From: an uncultured Mycobacteriaceae bacterium
GTDB taxonomy: Bacteria > Actinomycetota > Actinomycetes > Mycobacteriales > Mycobacteriaceae
Reading direction: 5' to 3'
DNA length: 64,000 nucleotides
Assembly: GCA_902826815.1 (NCBI GenBank)
Contig: CADEGF010000001.1
Location: 98,640 to 162,639 of the forward strand
This document shows positions 16,762 to 26,372 of this stretch, one piece after another. Position 1 is the first letter of the stretch. The number at the start of each line of letters is the position of its first letter. A program made the translations under genes and the position numbers. The notes beneath the pieces were generated by a model. That model did not search any database and was not told where the DNA came from. It saw nothing but the letters and a program-made list of their open reading frames with translations.

Positions 16762-17433
16762 ATGACCGTGCTGGCGGATGCGATGGTGATTCCCACGATC
16801 ACCGACTACGGGGATCAGGCGCTGTTGCTCGAGTTCGACAGCACCGCGGAGGTATTGGCGTGGAACGATCTTCTCCGCGACGCTGAGCTGCTCGGCGTCG
16901 TGGACATCGTTCCCGCCTCGAGGACTGTGCTCGTCAAGCTCGATGGCCCGCGCCACCAGGGCGTCGCCCGGCAATATCTCAGCCAGCTCAGATTGGCGCC
17001 GGAAGCCCTGACGGATTCAGGAGCGCCGATCGACGGCCGCGCCGATGTGGTGATCGACGTGGTCTACGACGGCGAAGACCTCGACGAGGTTGCCACGCTG
17101 ACCGGAATGACCCCGCGCGACGTCGTCGCCGCCCACACCGGAACCCCGTGGCGAGTCGGATTTGCCGGTTTCGCACCGGGTTTCGGCTACCTCGTCGGCG
17201 GTGACGAGCGGCTCAACGTGCCGAGACGATCCGAACCGCGCACCGCGGTGCCCACGGGTTCGGTGGGCCTTGCCGGCGAGTTCAGCGGCGTGTATCCCCG
17301 CCGGTCACCCGGGGGCTGGCAGTTGATCGGCCGTACCTCAAAAGACCAAGCGCCATTGTGGAACGTCGACCGCGACCCGCCCGCGCTGCTGATGCCGGGT
17401 CGGTGGGTGCAGTTCAGGGAGGTGTCGTCATGA
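16762..17433 (+). CDS. pxpB: 5-oxoprolinase subunit PxpB (KipI family)
   Basis: A 223-residue protein of the KipI/allophanate hydrolase subunit 1 family. Key motifs are [12 protein letters not shown] at the N-terminus, FAPGFGYL and [10 protein letters not shown], then [15 protein letters not shown]. With PxpC and PxpA it forms the ATP-dependent 5-oxoprolinase that converts pyroglutamate to glutamate; older names are KipI and allophanate hydrolase subunit. It corresponds to Rv0264c by order. The ATG of pxpC overlaps its TGA. pxpA (LamB/YcsF) is not in this window. Confidence 0.9.
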   Translation: MTVLADAMVIPTITDYGDQALLLEFDSTAEVLAWNDLLRDAELLGVVDIVPASRTVLVKLDGPRHQGVARQYLSQLRLAPEALTDSGAPIDGRADVVIDVVYDGEDLDEVATLTGMTPRDVVAAHTGTPWRVGFAGFAPGFGYLVGGDERLNVPRRSEPRTAVPTGSVGLAGEFSGVYPRRSPGGWQLIGRTSKDQAPLWNVDRDPPALLMPGRWVQFREVSS

Positions 17434-18323
17434 CCACGACAACGCTGGAGATCCTGCGTACCGGTCCGCTGGCGATCGTCGAGGACCTCGGCCGCAAAGG
17501 AATGGCGCACCTCGGTGTGACGCGATCGGGCGCCGCGGACCGCCGGGCGCACAAACTGGCCAACCGGCTGGTCGCCAACCCGGGAGACCGCGCCACCATC
17601 GAGGTGACATTCGGCGGTTTCAGCGCGAGGGTCCGCGGAGGGGACGTGGCCATCGCCGTTACGGGTGCCGATACCGATCCCGCGGTCAACGGAGTCCCGT
17701 TCGGCACCAACAGCATTCACTACGCCCACGACGGCCAGGTGATCTCGCTCGGTGCCCCGCACGCCGGGCTGAGGTCGTACCTCGGGGTCCGCGGCGGCAT
17801 CGACGTGACGCCCGTGCTCGGCTCCCGCAGCTTCGACGTGATGTCGTCCATCGGGCCGCTGCCACTGAAACCCGGCGATGTGCTGCCGATCGGCGACCAC
17901 GCCGAGGAGTACCCCGAACTCGACCAGGCGCCGGTCGCCGCGATCTCCGACGACATCGTCGAGCTGTCGGTGGTGCCGGGACCGCGCGACGACTGGTTCA
18001 CCGACCCCGATGTGCTGGTACGCACCAACTGGCAGGTGACCAACCGCAGCGACCGCGTCGGCATGCGCCTGGTCGGTATGCCGCTGGAATACCGCTACGG
18101 CGATCGACAGCTGCCGAGCGAAGGGGCCACCAGGGGCGCGATCCAGGTGCCGCCGAACGGTTTTCCCGTGATCCTCGGGCCTGACCACCCCGTCACCGGC
18201 GGCTATCCGGTCATCGGCGTCGTGGTCGACGAGGACATCGACAGGATCGCTCAGATCCGGCCGGGCCAGACCGTGCGCCTGCACTGGTCGCGTCCGCGCA
18301 GGCCCTTCCCCAACGGTTCCTGA
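17430..18323 (+). CDS. pxpC: 5-oxoprolinase subunit PxpC (KipA family)
   Basis: A 297-residue biotin-dependent carboxyltransferase-like (AHS2/KipA) protein. The N-terminus reads [20 protein letters not shown] followed by [20 protein letters not shown], the family signature. The late motif ([20 protein letters not shown]) is also typical. The start was placed at ATG 17430, in a 4-base overlap with pxpB, which discards 24 upstream in-frame residues. It corresponds to Rv0263c. Together with PxpB it should process 5-oxoproline in the cytoplasm. Confidence 0.92.
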   Translation: MTTTTLEILRTGPLAIVEDLGRKGMAHLGVTRSGAADRRAHKLANRLVANPGDRATIEVTFGGFSARVRGGDVAIAVTGADTDPAVNGVPFGTNSIHYAHDGQVISLGAPHAGLRSYLGVRGGIDVTPVLGSRSFDVMSSIGPLPLKPGDVLPIGDHAEEYPELDQAPVAAISDDIVELSVVPGPRDDWFTDPDVLVRTNWQVTNRSDRVGMRLVGMPLEYRYGDRQLPSEGATRGAIQVPPNGFPVILGPDHPVTGGYPVIGVVVDEDIDRIAQIRPGQTVRLHWSRPRRPFPNGS

Positions 18324-18331
18324 ACGGGTAG

Positions 18332-18895
<564 letters not shown>

Positions 18896-18914
18896 CACCG
18901 GTACCTTGGGTGAA

Positions 18915-19694
18915 GTGACCGCACCAAAAGCGTTCCAGCACTCGACGGAATCCTTCGACAAGCTCTACCGCGGCGAACCCGCCGTCGAAGGGGCTCCCGC
19001 ACCCACCGGGGTGCCATGGGACATCGGGCAGGCACAGCCGCACCTGATGGAACTCGAGGCCCTCGGCGGGATCAGCGGCGATGTGCTCGACATCGGCTGC
19101 GGCCTCGGTGACAACGCGATCTTCCTCGCATCCCGCGGACACTCCGTGACGGCCCTCGACGGGTCGCCGACGGCGATCGAAAAGGCCCGCAACCGCGCCG
19201 CGCAGGCGGGTGTCTCGGTGAACTTCGATGTCGCCGACGCCACCAACCTGACCGGCTACGACGGCCGGTTCGACACCGTCGTCGACAGCGCGCTGTATCA
19301 CTGCCTGGAAGATGAGGACCGTCAGGCGTATGCCGCGGGGCTGTACCGCGCGACGCGACCCGGCGCCAAATGGCACCTGTACTGCTTCTCCGACGCCAGC
19401 GTCAACGGCCTTATCGCTCCGATCGGATCGGTGTCCGAATCCGGCATCCGCGATACGTTGACGTCGAACGGCTGGCGCATCGATTTCCTCGGCCCGACAA
19501 CGTATCTGGCGAGCGCAACCGGCTTCGGCACCGTAGGCGACGAGTTTCCGCAGGAAATGGTGGAACAGATGCCGCCGGAGGCGCTCGAGCGGATGCAGAA
19601 GATGAGGGCCGGCTTCTCGGCCGTCGCGGATCTGCTCGACGGTGACCAGCTGCACCTGCCGTTCACGGTGGTGCACGCACACAGGGTGGATTGA
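18915..19694 (+). CDS. class I SAM-dependent methyltransferase
   Basis: About 259 residues from GTG 18915. The Rossmann methyltransferase motif I is DVLDIGCGLGDNAIFLASRG, followed by the acidic loop ALDGSPTAIEKA and motif LPGYDGRF-like NLTGYDGRFDTVVDSALYH. The C-terminus (PPEALERMQKMRAGFSAVAD) is mostly helical. Substrate unknown; the family includes small-molecule and thiol methyltransferases. It occupies the place where M. tuberculosis has narK3 next to aac. The start 20 bases after aac suggests cotranscription. Confidence 0.85.
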   Translation: MTAPKAFQHSTESFDKLYRGEPAVEGAPAPTGVPWDIGQAQPHLMELEALGGISGDVLDIGCGLGDNAIFLASRGHSVTALDGSPTAIEKARNRAAQAGVSVNFDVADATNLTGYDGRFDTVVDSALYHCLEDEDRQAYAAGLYRATRPGAKWHLYCFSDASVNGLIAPIGSVSESGIRDTLTSNGWRIDFLGPTTYLASATGFGTVGDEFPQEMVEQMPPEALERMQKMRAGFSAVADLLDGDQLHLPFTVVHAHRVD

Positions 19695-19753
19695 CACGCA
19701 GGGGCAATGGCTGGTTAATCGCCCGGAAACACGCACTGCAAACACTGAACCCC

Positions 19754-20896
19754 ATGAGTGACCCCGACTGGGCACCGCTCACCGGGTTTCGGGTGGCGGT
19801 GACGTCCGCCCGCCGCGCCGACGAGCTGAGTGCCCTGCTGCGCAAGCGCGGAGCGGCGGTCACCAGCGCTGCGGCGATCGAGATGGTGCCGCTGCCCGAT
19901 GACCACGAGCTGAAGGTGCACACCGAAGCGCTGATCGAGACGCCGCCCGACATCGTCATCGCCACCACGGGCATCGGCTTCCGCGGCTGGGTCGCCGCCG
20001 CCGACGGATGGGGGTTGGCCGGTCAGCTGACCAATGCGCTCCGCACGGCCCGCATCGTGTCGCGCGGTCCCAAGGCGACCGGCGCGTTGCGCGCGGCAGG
20101 TCTGCCCGAGGAATGGTCGCCGGAGTCCGAGTCGTCCCGAGAGGTGCTGCACTACCTGGTCGAGGGCGGCATCTCCGGCCAGCGCATCGCTGTCCAGCTG
20201 CACGGGGCCACCGCAGAGTGGGACCCCTTCCCGGAGTTCCTCGACGAACTGCGCGCCGCGGGCGCCGACGTGGTTCCGATCCGGGTGTACCGCTGGCATG
20301 CCGTGGCCCGCAACGGCGACTTCGACCAGCTGGTCGCGGGGATCGCCGAGCAGAAGTTCGACGCGGTGAGCTTCACATCGGCGCCCGCGGTTGCGGCGGT
20401 GCTGATGCGCGCCGTCGAGATGGGCATCGAGGACCGCGTACTCACCGCGCTGCGCACGACGGTGCATGCGATGTGCGTCGGACCCGTCACCGCGCGGCCG
20501 CTGGTGCGGTTGGGTGTGCCGACATCGGCACCGGAACGGATGCGGCTCGGCGCGCTGGCGCGGCACATCACCGACGAGCTGCCGCTGCTGCAGTCACGCA
20601 CCCTGCAGGTTGCCGGTCACCGGCTGGAGATCCGCGGCACCTGCGTCGTCGTCGACGATGCGGTCAAGGAGCTGTCACCGGCCGGGATGGCGACGATCCG
20701 CGCACTCTCCCACCGGCCTGGCACCGTCGTCTGCAGGGCCGACCTGCTGCGTGCACTGCCCGGGTCCGGCACCGACACCCACGCGGTCGAGACGGCCGTG
20801 CTGCGGCTGCGAACGGCGCTGGGCGACAAGAACATCGTGTCGACCGTGGTCAAACGCGGCTACCGGCTGCCCGTCGACGAACCGCATGCGCGATGA
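19754..20896 (+). CDS. uroporphyrinogen-III synthase HemD domain fused to a winged-helix response-regulator domain
   Basis: A 380-residue protein orthologous by position to Rv0260c. Residues about 10-265 are a HemD-type domain (GFRVAVTSARRADELSALLR, then ATTGIGFRGW and the late VSFTSAPAVAA). Residues about 285-378 are an OmpR/PhoB-type winged helix (LSPAGMATIRALSHRPGTVV, AVETAVLRLRTALGDKN, VKRGYRLP). The combination suggests a tetrapyrrole-sensing transcription factor, perhaps for the siroheme-dependent nitrite reductase next door, rather than the housekeeping HemD. The ATG at 19754 was chosen because the HemD fold begins directly after it. Its stop overlaps the broken CbiX start. Confidence 0.85.
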   Translation: MSDPDWAPLTGFRVAVTSARRADELSALLRKRGAAVTSAAAIEMVPLPDDHELKVHTEALIETPPDIVIATTGIGFRGWVAAADGWGLAGQLTNALRTARIVSRGPKATGALRAAGLPEEWSPESESSREVLHYLVEGGISGQRIAVQLHGATAEWDPFPEFLDELRAAGADVVPIRVYRWHAVARNGDFDQLVAGIAEQKFDAVSFTSAPAVAAVLMRAVEMGIEDRVLTALRTTVHAMCVGPVTARPLVRLGVPTSAPERMRLGALARHITDELPLLQSRTLQVAGHRLEIRGTCVVVDDAVKELSPAGMATIRALSHRPGTVVCRADLLRALPGSGTDTHAVETAVLRLRTALGDKNIVSTVVKRGYRLPVDEPHAR

Positions 20897-21212
20897 GCTA
20901 CCTGCTGGCGGCTCACGGCACCCGAAAACCGGAGGGCGTCACGATGGTCGGCCAGTTGGCCGAGCACGGTGGCTCTGCTGGCGCAGCGTCTCGTCGAATG
21001 TGGTTGGCGGCCGGGTCGAGTTGGCGGCCCTGCGTCGGCAGAACGCACGCCGCATCGTGCTCGCGTCATACCTGTTGGCGGACGGCCTATTTCAAGATCG
21101 ACTACGCGACAGCGGCGCCGATCTCGTGGCCGATCCGCTAGGCGACCATCGTGGCTTGGTGCGATTGGTGGCCAACCGATTCAAGCGCGCCCGGGTACCT
21201 CGGCCCGCGTGA
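20893..21212 (+). pseudogene. CbiX/SirB-like sirohydrochlorin chelatase remnant
   Basis: ATG 20893 overlaps the previous stop and begins SYLLAAHGTRKPEGVTMVGQ, the exact style of a CbiX-family N-terminus (AAHGTR). The frame then stops making sense: the middle of the protein is missing. A C-terminal part reappears in another frame (ALRRQNARRIVLASYLLADG, then GLVRLVANRFKRA). About 300 bases remain of a gene normally 700-750 bases long. The family inserts Co or Fe into sirohydrochlorin. The 3' end runs into the convergent nirD. This is the Rv0259c position. Confidence 0.75.
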
Positions 21213-21549
21213 TCTCCACCATGCCATCTGCGGTGATACGGGTTCGGTAGACGGGGACCGCGACTTCGGCGAGGTCGAGACAGGCGCCATCGTCGAGCGC
21301 GAACGCCTGCTTCTTGATCGGCGATGCAACGGTGGCCCTGCCGCCGCGGTCACCGACGATCCCCCTTGACATCACCGCCGCGCCCGAGACCGGGTCGATG
21401 TTGCCGATGGCCCACACGGTTCCGTCGTCGAGGCGGAAAAGCGCCGCCTGTTCACCGCGGGGCAGCAGCACACCGACCCCGCGGCACGGCATCAGACTGT
21501 CGTAGGCGCATACGGCCGTCCACACCTGAACATCGTTGATCAGGCTCAT
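21181..21549 (-). CDS. nirD: nitrite reductase (NADH) small subunit NirD
   Basis: A 122-residue Rieske-fold subunit (VWTAVCAYDSLMPCRGVGVL, then DDGTVWAIGNIDPVSGAAVM, and SRGIVGD). The Rieske Cys/His ligands are absent, as is normal for NirD. It partners the flavo-sirohaem NirB to reduce nitrite to ammonium with NADH during nitrate assimilation. Its ATG overlaps the NirB stop by four bases, so the two are translationally coupled. The last 30 bases overlap the decayed CbiX gene on the other strand. Confidence 0.93.
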   Translation of the reverse strand: MSLINDVQVWTAVCAYDSLMPCRGVGVLLPRGEQAALFRLDDGTVWAIGNIDPVSGAAVMSRGIVGDRGGRATVASPIKKQAFALDDGACLDLAEVAVPVYRTRITADGMVEITRAEVPGRA

Positions 21550-24122
21550 GTTTCGACCGCCTTCGGAATGGTCGGAATGCCCATGGGAACGATGCGGCCG
21601 TCACGCCTTGTGAAGGTGACGGTGGGATCGGGCGCATCGGGCGCATTGACGAAAGAGACGAACCTCGACAGTTTGTCGGGGTCCTCCAGCACGCCCTTCC
21701 ATTCGCACGCATAGCCCGCGACGTGGCGCGCCATCGCCTCTTCGAAGTCCGCGGCCAGCCCGAGCGAGTCGTCGCACACCACGTCGCGCAAATGGTCGAG
21801 GCCGCCTTCGAGGTGCTCGACCCACGGTGCGGTGCGCTGCAGGCGGTCGGCGGTGCGGATGTAGAACATCAGGAAGCGGTCGATGTAGCGGACCAGCGTC
21901 TCGTCGTCGAGATCCCCCGCAAGCAACTCGGCATGCCTCGGGGTCATACCGCCGTTGCCGCCGACGTAGAGGTTCCATCCGTTCTCGGTGGCGATGACAC
22001 CGACGTCCTTGCTGCGCGCCTCTGCGCACTCGCGGGCACACCCGGAGACCCCCATCTTGATCTTGTGCGGGGCCCGCAGACCGCGATAGCGCAGCTCGAG
22101 CTCGATCGCCATCTGCACCGAATCCTGTTGCCCGTAGCGACACCAGTCGCTGCCGACGCAACTCTTTACGGTGCGCAGCGCCTTGCCGTAGGCGTGGCCG
22201 GACTCCATCCCACCGTCGACCAGACGGCGCCAGATCTCCGGCAGCTGATCCACCCTGGCGCCGAACATGTCGATGCGCTGGCCGCCGGTGATCTTGGTAT
22301 ACAGGTCGAAATCCCGTGCTATCTCGCCGATCAGGATCAGCTGCTCGGGCGTGATGTCACCGCCGGGCACCCGCGGCACGATCGAGTAGCTGCCGTTGCG
22401 CTGGATGTTGGCCAGGAAGTGGTCGTTGCTGTCCTGCAACGACGCCTGCTCACCGTCGAGGATGTGTTCGGAGCTCGTCGATGCCAGTATCGACGCGACG
22501 GCGGGTTTACATATGTCGCAACCCCTTCCGCTGCCGAAGCGGTCGATGAGTCCGGAGAACGTCCGGATCGAGGTCGCGGTGATGATCTCGTAGAGTTCGG
22601 CCCTGGACTGGCTGAAATGCTCGCACAGCGCCTTGGACTGCTCGACGCCCTCGGCCTCCAGCAACTGCTTGAGCAGCGGTACGCACGACCCACAGGAGGT
22701 GCCTGCCTTGGTGCAGGCCTTCAACGCGGGCACGTCGCAACACCCGGTGGCGATGGCGTTGGTGAGATCGCCTTTCGTCACGTTGTTGCAGGAGCAGATC
22801 TGAGCCCCGGCAGGGAGTGCGCCCACCCCGAAAGCCCCACTGTCGCTGTCGGATCCGGCCGGCGCGATCAGGGCCATCGGATCGCCGGGCAGCGGTTCGC
22901 CGACCATCGGCCGCAGAATGCCGTAGGCAGACGCGTCGCCGACCAGGATCCCGCCGAGCAGCGTCTTCGCATCGTCGGACAGCACCAGCTTGGCGTACGT
23001 CTGCTTGACGGCGTCGTTGACGGCCACCTCGAGGCAGTTCGGTGTAGCACCCATCGCGTCGCCGAAACTCGCCACGTCGACGCCGAGCAGCTTGAGCTTG
23101 GTCGACATATCGGCCCCGGGGAACTCCGCGGCACCACCGAGCAGTCGATCCGCGACGACTTCAGCGCTGGTGTAGCCCGGTCCGACCAGACCGTAGCAGC
23201 GGCCGTCGATCGCGGCGACCTCGCCGATCGCATAGATGCTGTAATCCGTTGTGGCACAGGATAGGTCGGTGCGTACACCACCTCGTTCGGCGATCGCGAG
23301 CCCGGCATCGCGGGCCAGCTCGTCGCGGGGGCGCACGCCCGCGGCGAAGACAACCAGTCCCGCGTCGATGACTGTGCCGTCGCTGAGCACCGCCTGCACC
23401 GCCTCGGTGTCAGCCGAGCGCCTGACGGGCCGATTGCGTTGCGCAGGCCGGATGGCGTCGGTACCGACGCCGGTGTGCACGGTGATCCCGAGGTCGGTGA
23501 TCATCCGGCTCAACAGCGCCCCGCCCGCATCGTCGAGCTGCTGAGCCATCAGCCGCGGCGCCATCTCGACGACGTGCGCGTGAAGGCCGAACGATTCAAG
23601 CGCGTTGGCCGCTTCGAGGCCGAGCAGGCCACCGCCGATCACCACGCCAACCGGTCTGTCAGTGGCGCGCCGCGCGCGGTCGGCGTCGGCTCGGATCGCG
23701 TCGAGGTCGTCGAGGGTCCGGTAGACGTGGCAGGACGGCAGGTCGCGTCCCGGCACCGGAGGCACGAAGGCGTAGGAGCCCGTGGCGAGCACAAGGGCGT
23801 CGTAGTCGACACGGTCACCGTCGGCGGTGACGACGGCCTTGGCGGCGCGGTCGATCCCGGTCACCCGAACACCGAGCCGCAGCGCCACCACACCGTCGCC
23901 CGCGTAGTCGTTGCCTGGCAGCGCGAGCCGGCCGCGGTCCCAGTGTTGGGTGTATCCGGTCAGACCGACCCGGTCGTAGGCGGCGTCGGCCTCCTCACCC
24001 AGGACGGTGATCCGCCACGACGCTGCGGTGTCACGCGCGCGCATCGCCTCGACGAACCGGTGGCCGACCATGCCGTGTCCGACCACCACGACATGTCGGG
24101 CGGGTGAGGTTTGCGACGCCAT
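21546..24122 (-). CDS. nirB: nitrite reductase (NADH) large subunit NirB
   Basis: An 858-residue cytoplasmic sirohaem enzyme with the usual order. An FAD/NAD-binding half comes first (VVVVGHGMVGHRFVEAM, VIGGGLLGLEAANALESFGL). A BFD-type [2Fe-2S] region follows (CSCNNVTKGDLTNAI with GTSCGSC about 30 residues on). The sirohaem/4Fe-4S domain comes last, with its four cysteines in SCVGSDWCRYGQQDS and SGCARECAEA. It performs the six-electron reduction of nitrite to ammonium. Sirohaem is needed, yet the neighbouring chelatase gene is broken, so the cofactor must be finished by another enzyme. A GTCAC-N6-CAAAA sequence 31-48 bases upstream resembles a GlnR box. Confidence 0.95.
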   Translation of the reverse strand: MASQTSPARHVVVVGHGMVGHRFVEAMRARDTAASWRITVLGEEADAAYDRVGLTGYTQHWDRGRLALPGNDYAGDGVVALRLGVRVTGIDRAAKAVVTADGDRVDYDALVLATGSYAFVPPVPGRDLPSCHVYRTLDDLDAIRADADRARRATDRPVGVVIGGGLLGLEAANALESFGLHAHVVEMAPRLMAQQLDDAGGALLSRMITDLGITVHTGVGTDAIRPAQRNRPVRRSADTEAVQAVLSDGTVIDAGLVVFAAGVRPRDELARDAGLAIAERGGVRTDLSCATTDYSIYAIGEVAAIDGRCYGLVGPGYTSAEVVADRLLGGAAEFPGADMSTKLKLLGVDVASFGDAMGATPNCLEVAVNDAVKQTYAKLVLSDDAKTLLGGILVGDASAYGILRPMVGEPLPGDPMALIAPAGSDSDSGAFGVGALPAGAQICSCNNVTKGDLTNAIATGCCDVPALKACTKAGTSCGSCVPLLKQLLEAEGVEQSKALCEHFSQSRAELYEIITATSIRTFSGLIDRFGSGRGCDICKPAVASILASTSSEHILDGEQASLQDSNDHFLANIQRNGSYSIVPRVPGGDITPEQLILIGEIARDFDLYTKITGGQRIDMFGARVDQLPEIWRRLVDGGMESGHAYGKALRTVKSCVGSDWCRYGQQDSVQMAIELELRYRGLRAPHKIKMGVSGCARECAEARSKDVGVIATENGWNLYVGGNGGMTPRHAELLAGDLDDETLVRYIDRFLMFYIRTADRLQRTAPWVEHLEGGLDHLRDVVCDDSLGLAADFEEAMARHVAGYACEWKGVLEDPDKLSRFVSFVNAPDAPDPTVTFTRRDGRIVPMGIPTIPKAVET

Positions 24123-24152
24123 ACCGCGAGGCTAAGTAGTCGATATTGCCGC

Positions 24153-24170
24153 GATTTTGCCTCGTGTGAC
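24153..24170 (-). promoter_or_regulatory. possible GlnR box upstream of nirB
   Basis: On the minus strand the sequence reads GTCAC-ACGAGG-CAAAA, a partial match to the actinobacterial GlnR pattern GTnAC-N6-GnAAC. nirBD is a known GlnR target in mycobacteria, which makes the position sensible. The second half-site is imperfect. Confidence 0.3.
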
Positions 24171-24197
24171 GCGCCCATCACGGTGTTCTCACGGGGG

Positions 24198-24695
24198 CTA
24201 GCTCAAGCTGGTGAGAAGTTCCGAGGAGTAGAACTCGCCGCGGATCTGGCCGACTTCCGGCGGTCCGTCGATGAACACCCACGCGTTTTTGGCGCCGGAT
24301 TGCCGGGCGCCGCTCAGCGTCACAGTGCCGGTCCCGTTGCCGTCGGTGTTCAGCACCGCGCTGGCGACGCCGGGGTCACCGGCATTGCACTTCTGAGCTC
24401 CCGACCTCGGACCCTGGATCAGCCGCACCTGATACGGCGTATTGGGCTTGCCGATCATGAGGAAGACCTCGGCGGTGACGTTCGTGCCGTTGGCGGTGAT
24501 GGTGGATGTGCCGGAACCGAAGCCGTTCGCGCTGACATAGTTGAGCTTGGTGAAATCGCAGGACCGGAAATGCGCCCCCAGCGGGACCAGCCCGCCGTTG
24601 GCGGACTCGGCCGACGCGGTTCCGGAACCCAACCCCAACCCGATCAGCCCGACGACGGTCATAACAAGTGTTACGAAGCGCGTCGAAGTAATCAT
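24198..24695 (-). CDS. secreted protein of unknown function
   Basis: A 165-residue exported protein with a strong Sec signal (FVTLVMTVVGLIGLGLGSGT, cleavage near TASA-E). The mature part looks beta-rich (LNYVSANGFGSGTSTITANG, VTAEVFLMIGKPNTPYQVRL, and a final INGP-like VFIDGPPEVGQIRGEFYSSE). It has two cysteines. I do not recognise a family with confidence; the pattern recalls small envelope proteins kept across mycobacteria. A GTCAC/GTGAC inverted repeat sits three bases upstream of the start. Confidence 0.8.
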   Translation of the reverse strand: MITSTRFVTLVMTVVGLIGLGLGSGTASAESANGGLVPLGAHFRSCDFTKLNYVSANGFGSGTSTITANGTNVTAEVFLMIGKPNTPYQVRLIQGPRSGAQKCNAGDPGVASAVLNTDGNGTGTVTLSGARQSGAKNAWVFIDGPPEVGQIRGEFYSSELLTSLS

Positions 24696-24697
24696 TA

Positions 24698-24714
24698 CGT
24701 CACCCTATGTGACG
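24698..24714 (-). promoter_or_regulatory. inverted repeat at the start of the secreted-protein gene
   Basis: CGTCAC-CCTAT-GTGACG is a perfect 6+5+6 palindrome, 3-19 bases before the ATG at 24695. It could be an operator or could fold over the ribosome binding site. Confidence 0.35.
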
Positions 24715-24736
24715 ATTCCGCAGTTTTAGGGCGGCT

Positions 24737-25111
24737 TTACGGCGGAGGCGGTAGCAATGTGGCCGTTTCGGTAACGGTTCCCGGATCGGGGGTGTCCTCG
24801 GTCGTTGGCGTCGGCGGCCCGTCATCGTCGGAGGTCGGCGGACCGGCAGGCGGCAGGTTCTGCTCGCTGGTCACCGCACTCGGCGTCGTGTAGGTGGTCG
24901 TCGTCGTGGATGACGTCGTGTAGGTGCTCGACGGCGTGCTGCTCGACGGTGTGACGAGGGTGCCGGGTGGTTCCGACGAGCCCTCCGACGTGCGCATCAC
25001 CGCGAAGATCAGCAACCCGACCAGGAACAGCGCCGCCGCGCCCGCGGCGAATATCGTGCCGGGCCGGTTGAACCAGTGCTGGGGGTCGTGGTCGTGAGCG
25101 TGAGCGGGCAC
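24737..25111 (-). CDS. single-pass membrane protein with Ser/Thr/Pro-rich extracellular tail
   Basis: A 124-residue protein. A His-rich cytoplasmic start (HAHDHDPQHWF) is followed by one transmembrane helix (IFAAGAAALFLVGLLIFAVM, residues about 20-39). The rest is a low-complexity tail of Ser, Thr and Pro with runs such as STTTTTYTT and ending LLPPPP. Such tails in mycobacteria are often O-mannosylated. No family recognised. It lies between two minus-strand genes, 41 bases from each, possibly in one transcript. Confidence 0.75.
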   Translation of the reverse strand: MPAHAHDHDPQHWFNRPGTIFAAGAAALFLVGLLIFAVMRTSEGSSEPPGTLVTPSSSTPSSTYTTSSTTTTTYTTPSAVTSEQNLPPAGPPTSDDDGPPTPTTEDTPDPGTVTETATLLPPPP

Positions 25112-25152
25112 CTGGGAATGCTAAAGCGTGTCGACCGGTGGCTCGGTGGTCA

Positions 25153-25914
25153 TCACCTCCAGCGCGCGAGGATCTCCTTGGCGCGTTCGGCGAGGGCCCA
25201 CTGCAGGAACGGGCCGAAACTGATCCGCGCGACTCCGAGCGGACGCAACGACGCCAGGTCCGCTTTATCGGGGAAGACGACGGCATTGACCGGAAGTGGT
25301 AGTTCGGAGGTCAACCGCCGCAACGTATCCGGCTTGTGAAGGCCGACGGGGTACAACACGTCGGCGCCCGCGTCAGCAGCTTCCTTCAGCCGCGCCACCG
25401 CCCGGTCGACGCGGTCGGACTCGTCGCCGTCCGGTCGCATGAACAGGTCGGTGCGCGCGTTGATCACCACATGCACCCCCGTGGCGTCGGCGGCCGCCCG
25501 CAGCTCCCCGACCAACCCGGCGTGCTCGGCCGACGACCGCAACCGGCGGTCCTCCTTGTGCACCGTGTCCTCGATGTTCAGGCCTACCGCGCCCGCGCCC
25601 AGCAGTCCGTCGATCAGTCGCGCGGGCGTCTCCCCGTAACCGGACTCGATGTCGACGGACACCGGAACGTCGACCGCATCGGTGATCTGCACGACGCGGG
25701 TGCAGACCTCGTCGAACGACATCCGCTCGCCGTCGGCCTTGCCGATGGAGTCCGCGAGCGGGTGGCTGCCCACCGTCAGCGCCGAGAAGCCTGCGTCGAC
25801 GGCGAGCTTCGCCGACCACGCGTCCCACACCGTCGGCAGCACCACGGGATCACCGGGTCGATGCAATGCGAGCAGAGCCGTCGCACTGGCCGCCAAATCC
25901 TGCTTATTCGCCAT
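25153..25914 (-). CDS. isocitrate lyase / PEP mutase family protein
   Basis: A 253-residue TIM-barrel of the ICL/PEPM superfamily. Motifs are PTVWDAWSAKLAVDAGFSAL, the Mg-binding DIESGYGETP, the GLNIEDTVHKEDRRL segment and INARTDLFM. The isocitrate lyase catalytic cysteine motif KKCGH is missing, so it is not an ICL itself; the M. tuberculosis Rv1998c group is similar. Probable role: C-C or P-C lyase on a small oxo-acid. The start at ATG 25914, with GGAAGG upstream, was preferred over an in-frame start 16 residues earlier. Confidence 0.85.
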   Translation of the reverse strand: MANKQDLAASATALLALHRPGDPVVLPTVWDAWSAKLAVDAGFSALTVGSHPLADSIGKADGERMSFDEVCTRVVQITDAVDVPVSVDIESGYGETPARLIDGLLGAGAVGLNIEDTVHKEDRRLRSSAEHAGLVGELRAAADATGVHVVINARTDLFMRPDGDESDRVDRAVARLKEAADAGADVLYPVGLHKPDTLRRLTSELPLPVNAVVFPDKADLASLRPLGVARISFGPFLQWALAERAKEILARWR

Positions 25915-26024
25915 GCCTGGCCTTCCGTCTTTGACGTGACTGGTGTCACGCCCTATCTCCATGATGTAGCTAGCATCGGTTGTCGTACTGTGATCCGAGA
26001 CACCCTTCAGCCCAAGGAGGTCTG

Positions 26025-26306
26025 ATGTCGAGCACTACCGAATTTGCCGAACTGCATGAATTGATCGGTGGCCTGCGCCGGTGCGTGACGTCGTTGGCGT
26101 CGCAATATGGCGACAGCCCAGCGGTGCGACGCATCGTCAACGACATCGACCGCCTCGATATCGACGCCGAGGAACTGGAGCTCACGCGCGGGGTTTCCCG
26201 TCAACGGCACTCGGCTGAGAAGATCGCGATTCCAGACACCCAGTACGACTCCGACTTCTGGCGGGACGTCGATGACGAGGGTGTCGGGGGTCACAGTAGG
26301 GGCTGA
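26025..26306 (+). CDS. conserved small protein upstream of sdh (Rv0250c type)
   Basis: A 93-residue acidic, helical protein with a strong AAGGAGG at 26013-26019. Its start matches the mycobacterial Rv0250c family (FAELHELIGGLRRCVTSLAS, then RIVNDIDRLDIDAEELEL). No membrane segment. It always precedes the Sdh1 genes in mycobacteria, so it is probably a complex assembly or regulatory factor; that is inference from position. Confidence 0.85.
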   Translation: MSSTTEFAELHELIGGLRRCVTSLASQYGDSPAVRRIVNDIDRLDIDAEELELTRGVSRQRHSAEKIAIPDTQYDSDFWRDVDDEGVGGHSRG

Positions 26307-26372
26307 ATTAGGCTCGGTCGCACTTGCCGCACTTGCGCAGCCCGCAAACCGGAGAGGCTTGGAGAACAGACC

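Noticed and set aside
21181..21549. Defective NirD because Rieske Cys/His ligands are missing
   Set aside because: NirD subunits normally lack the ligands, so this is expected.
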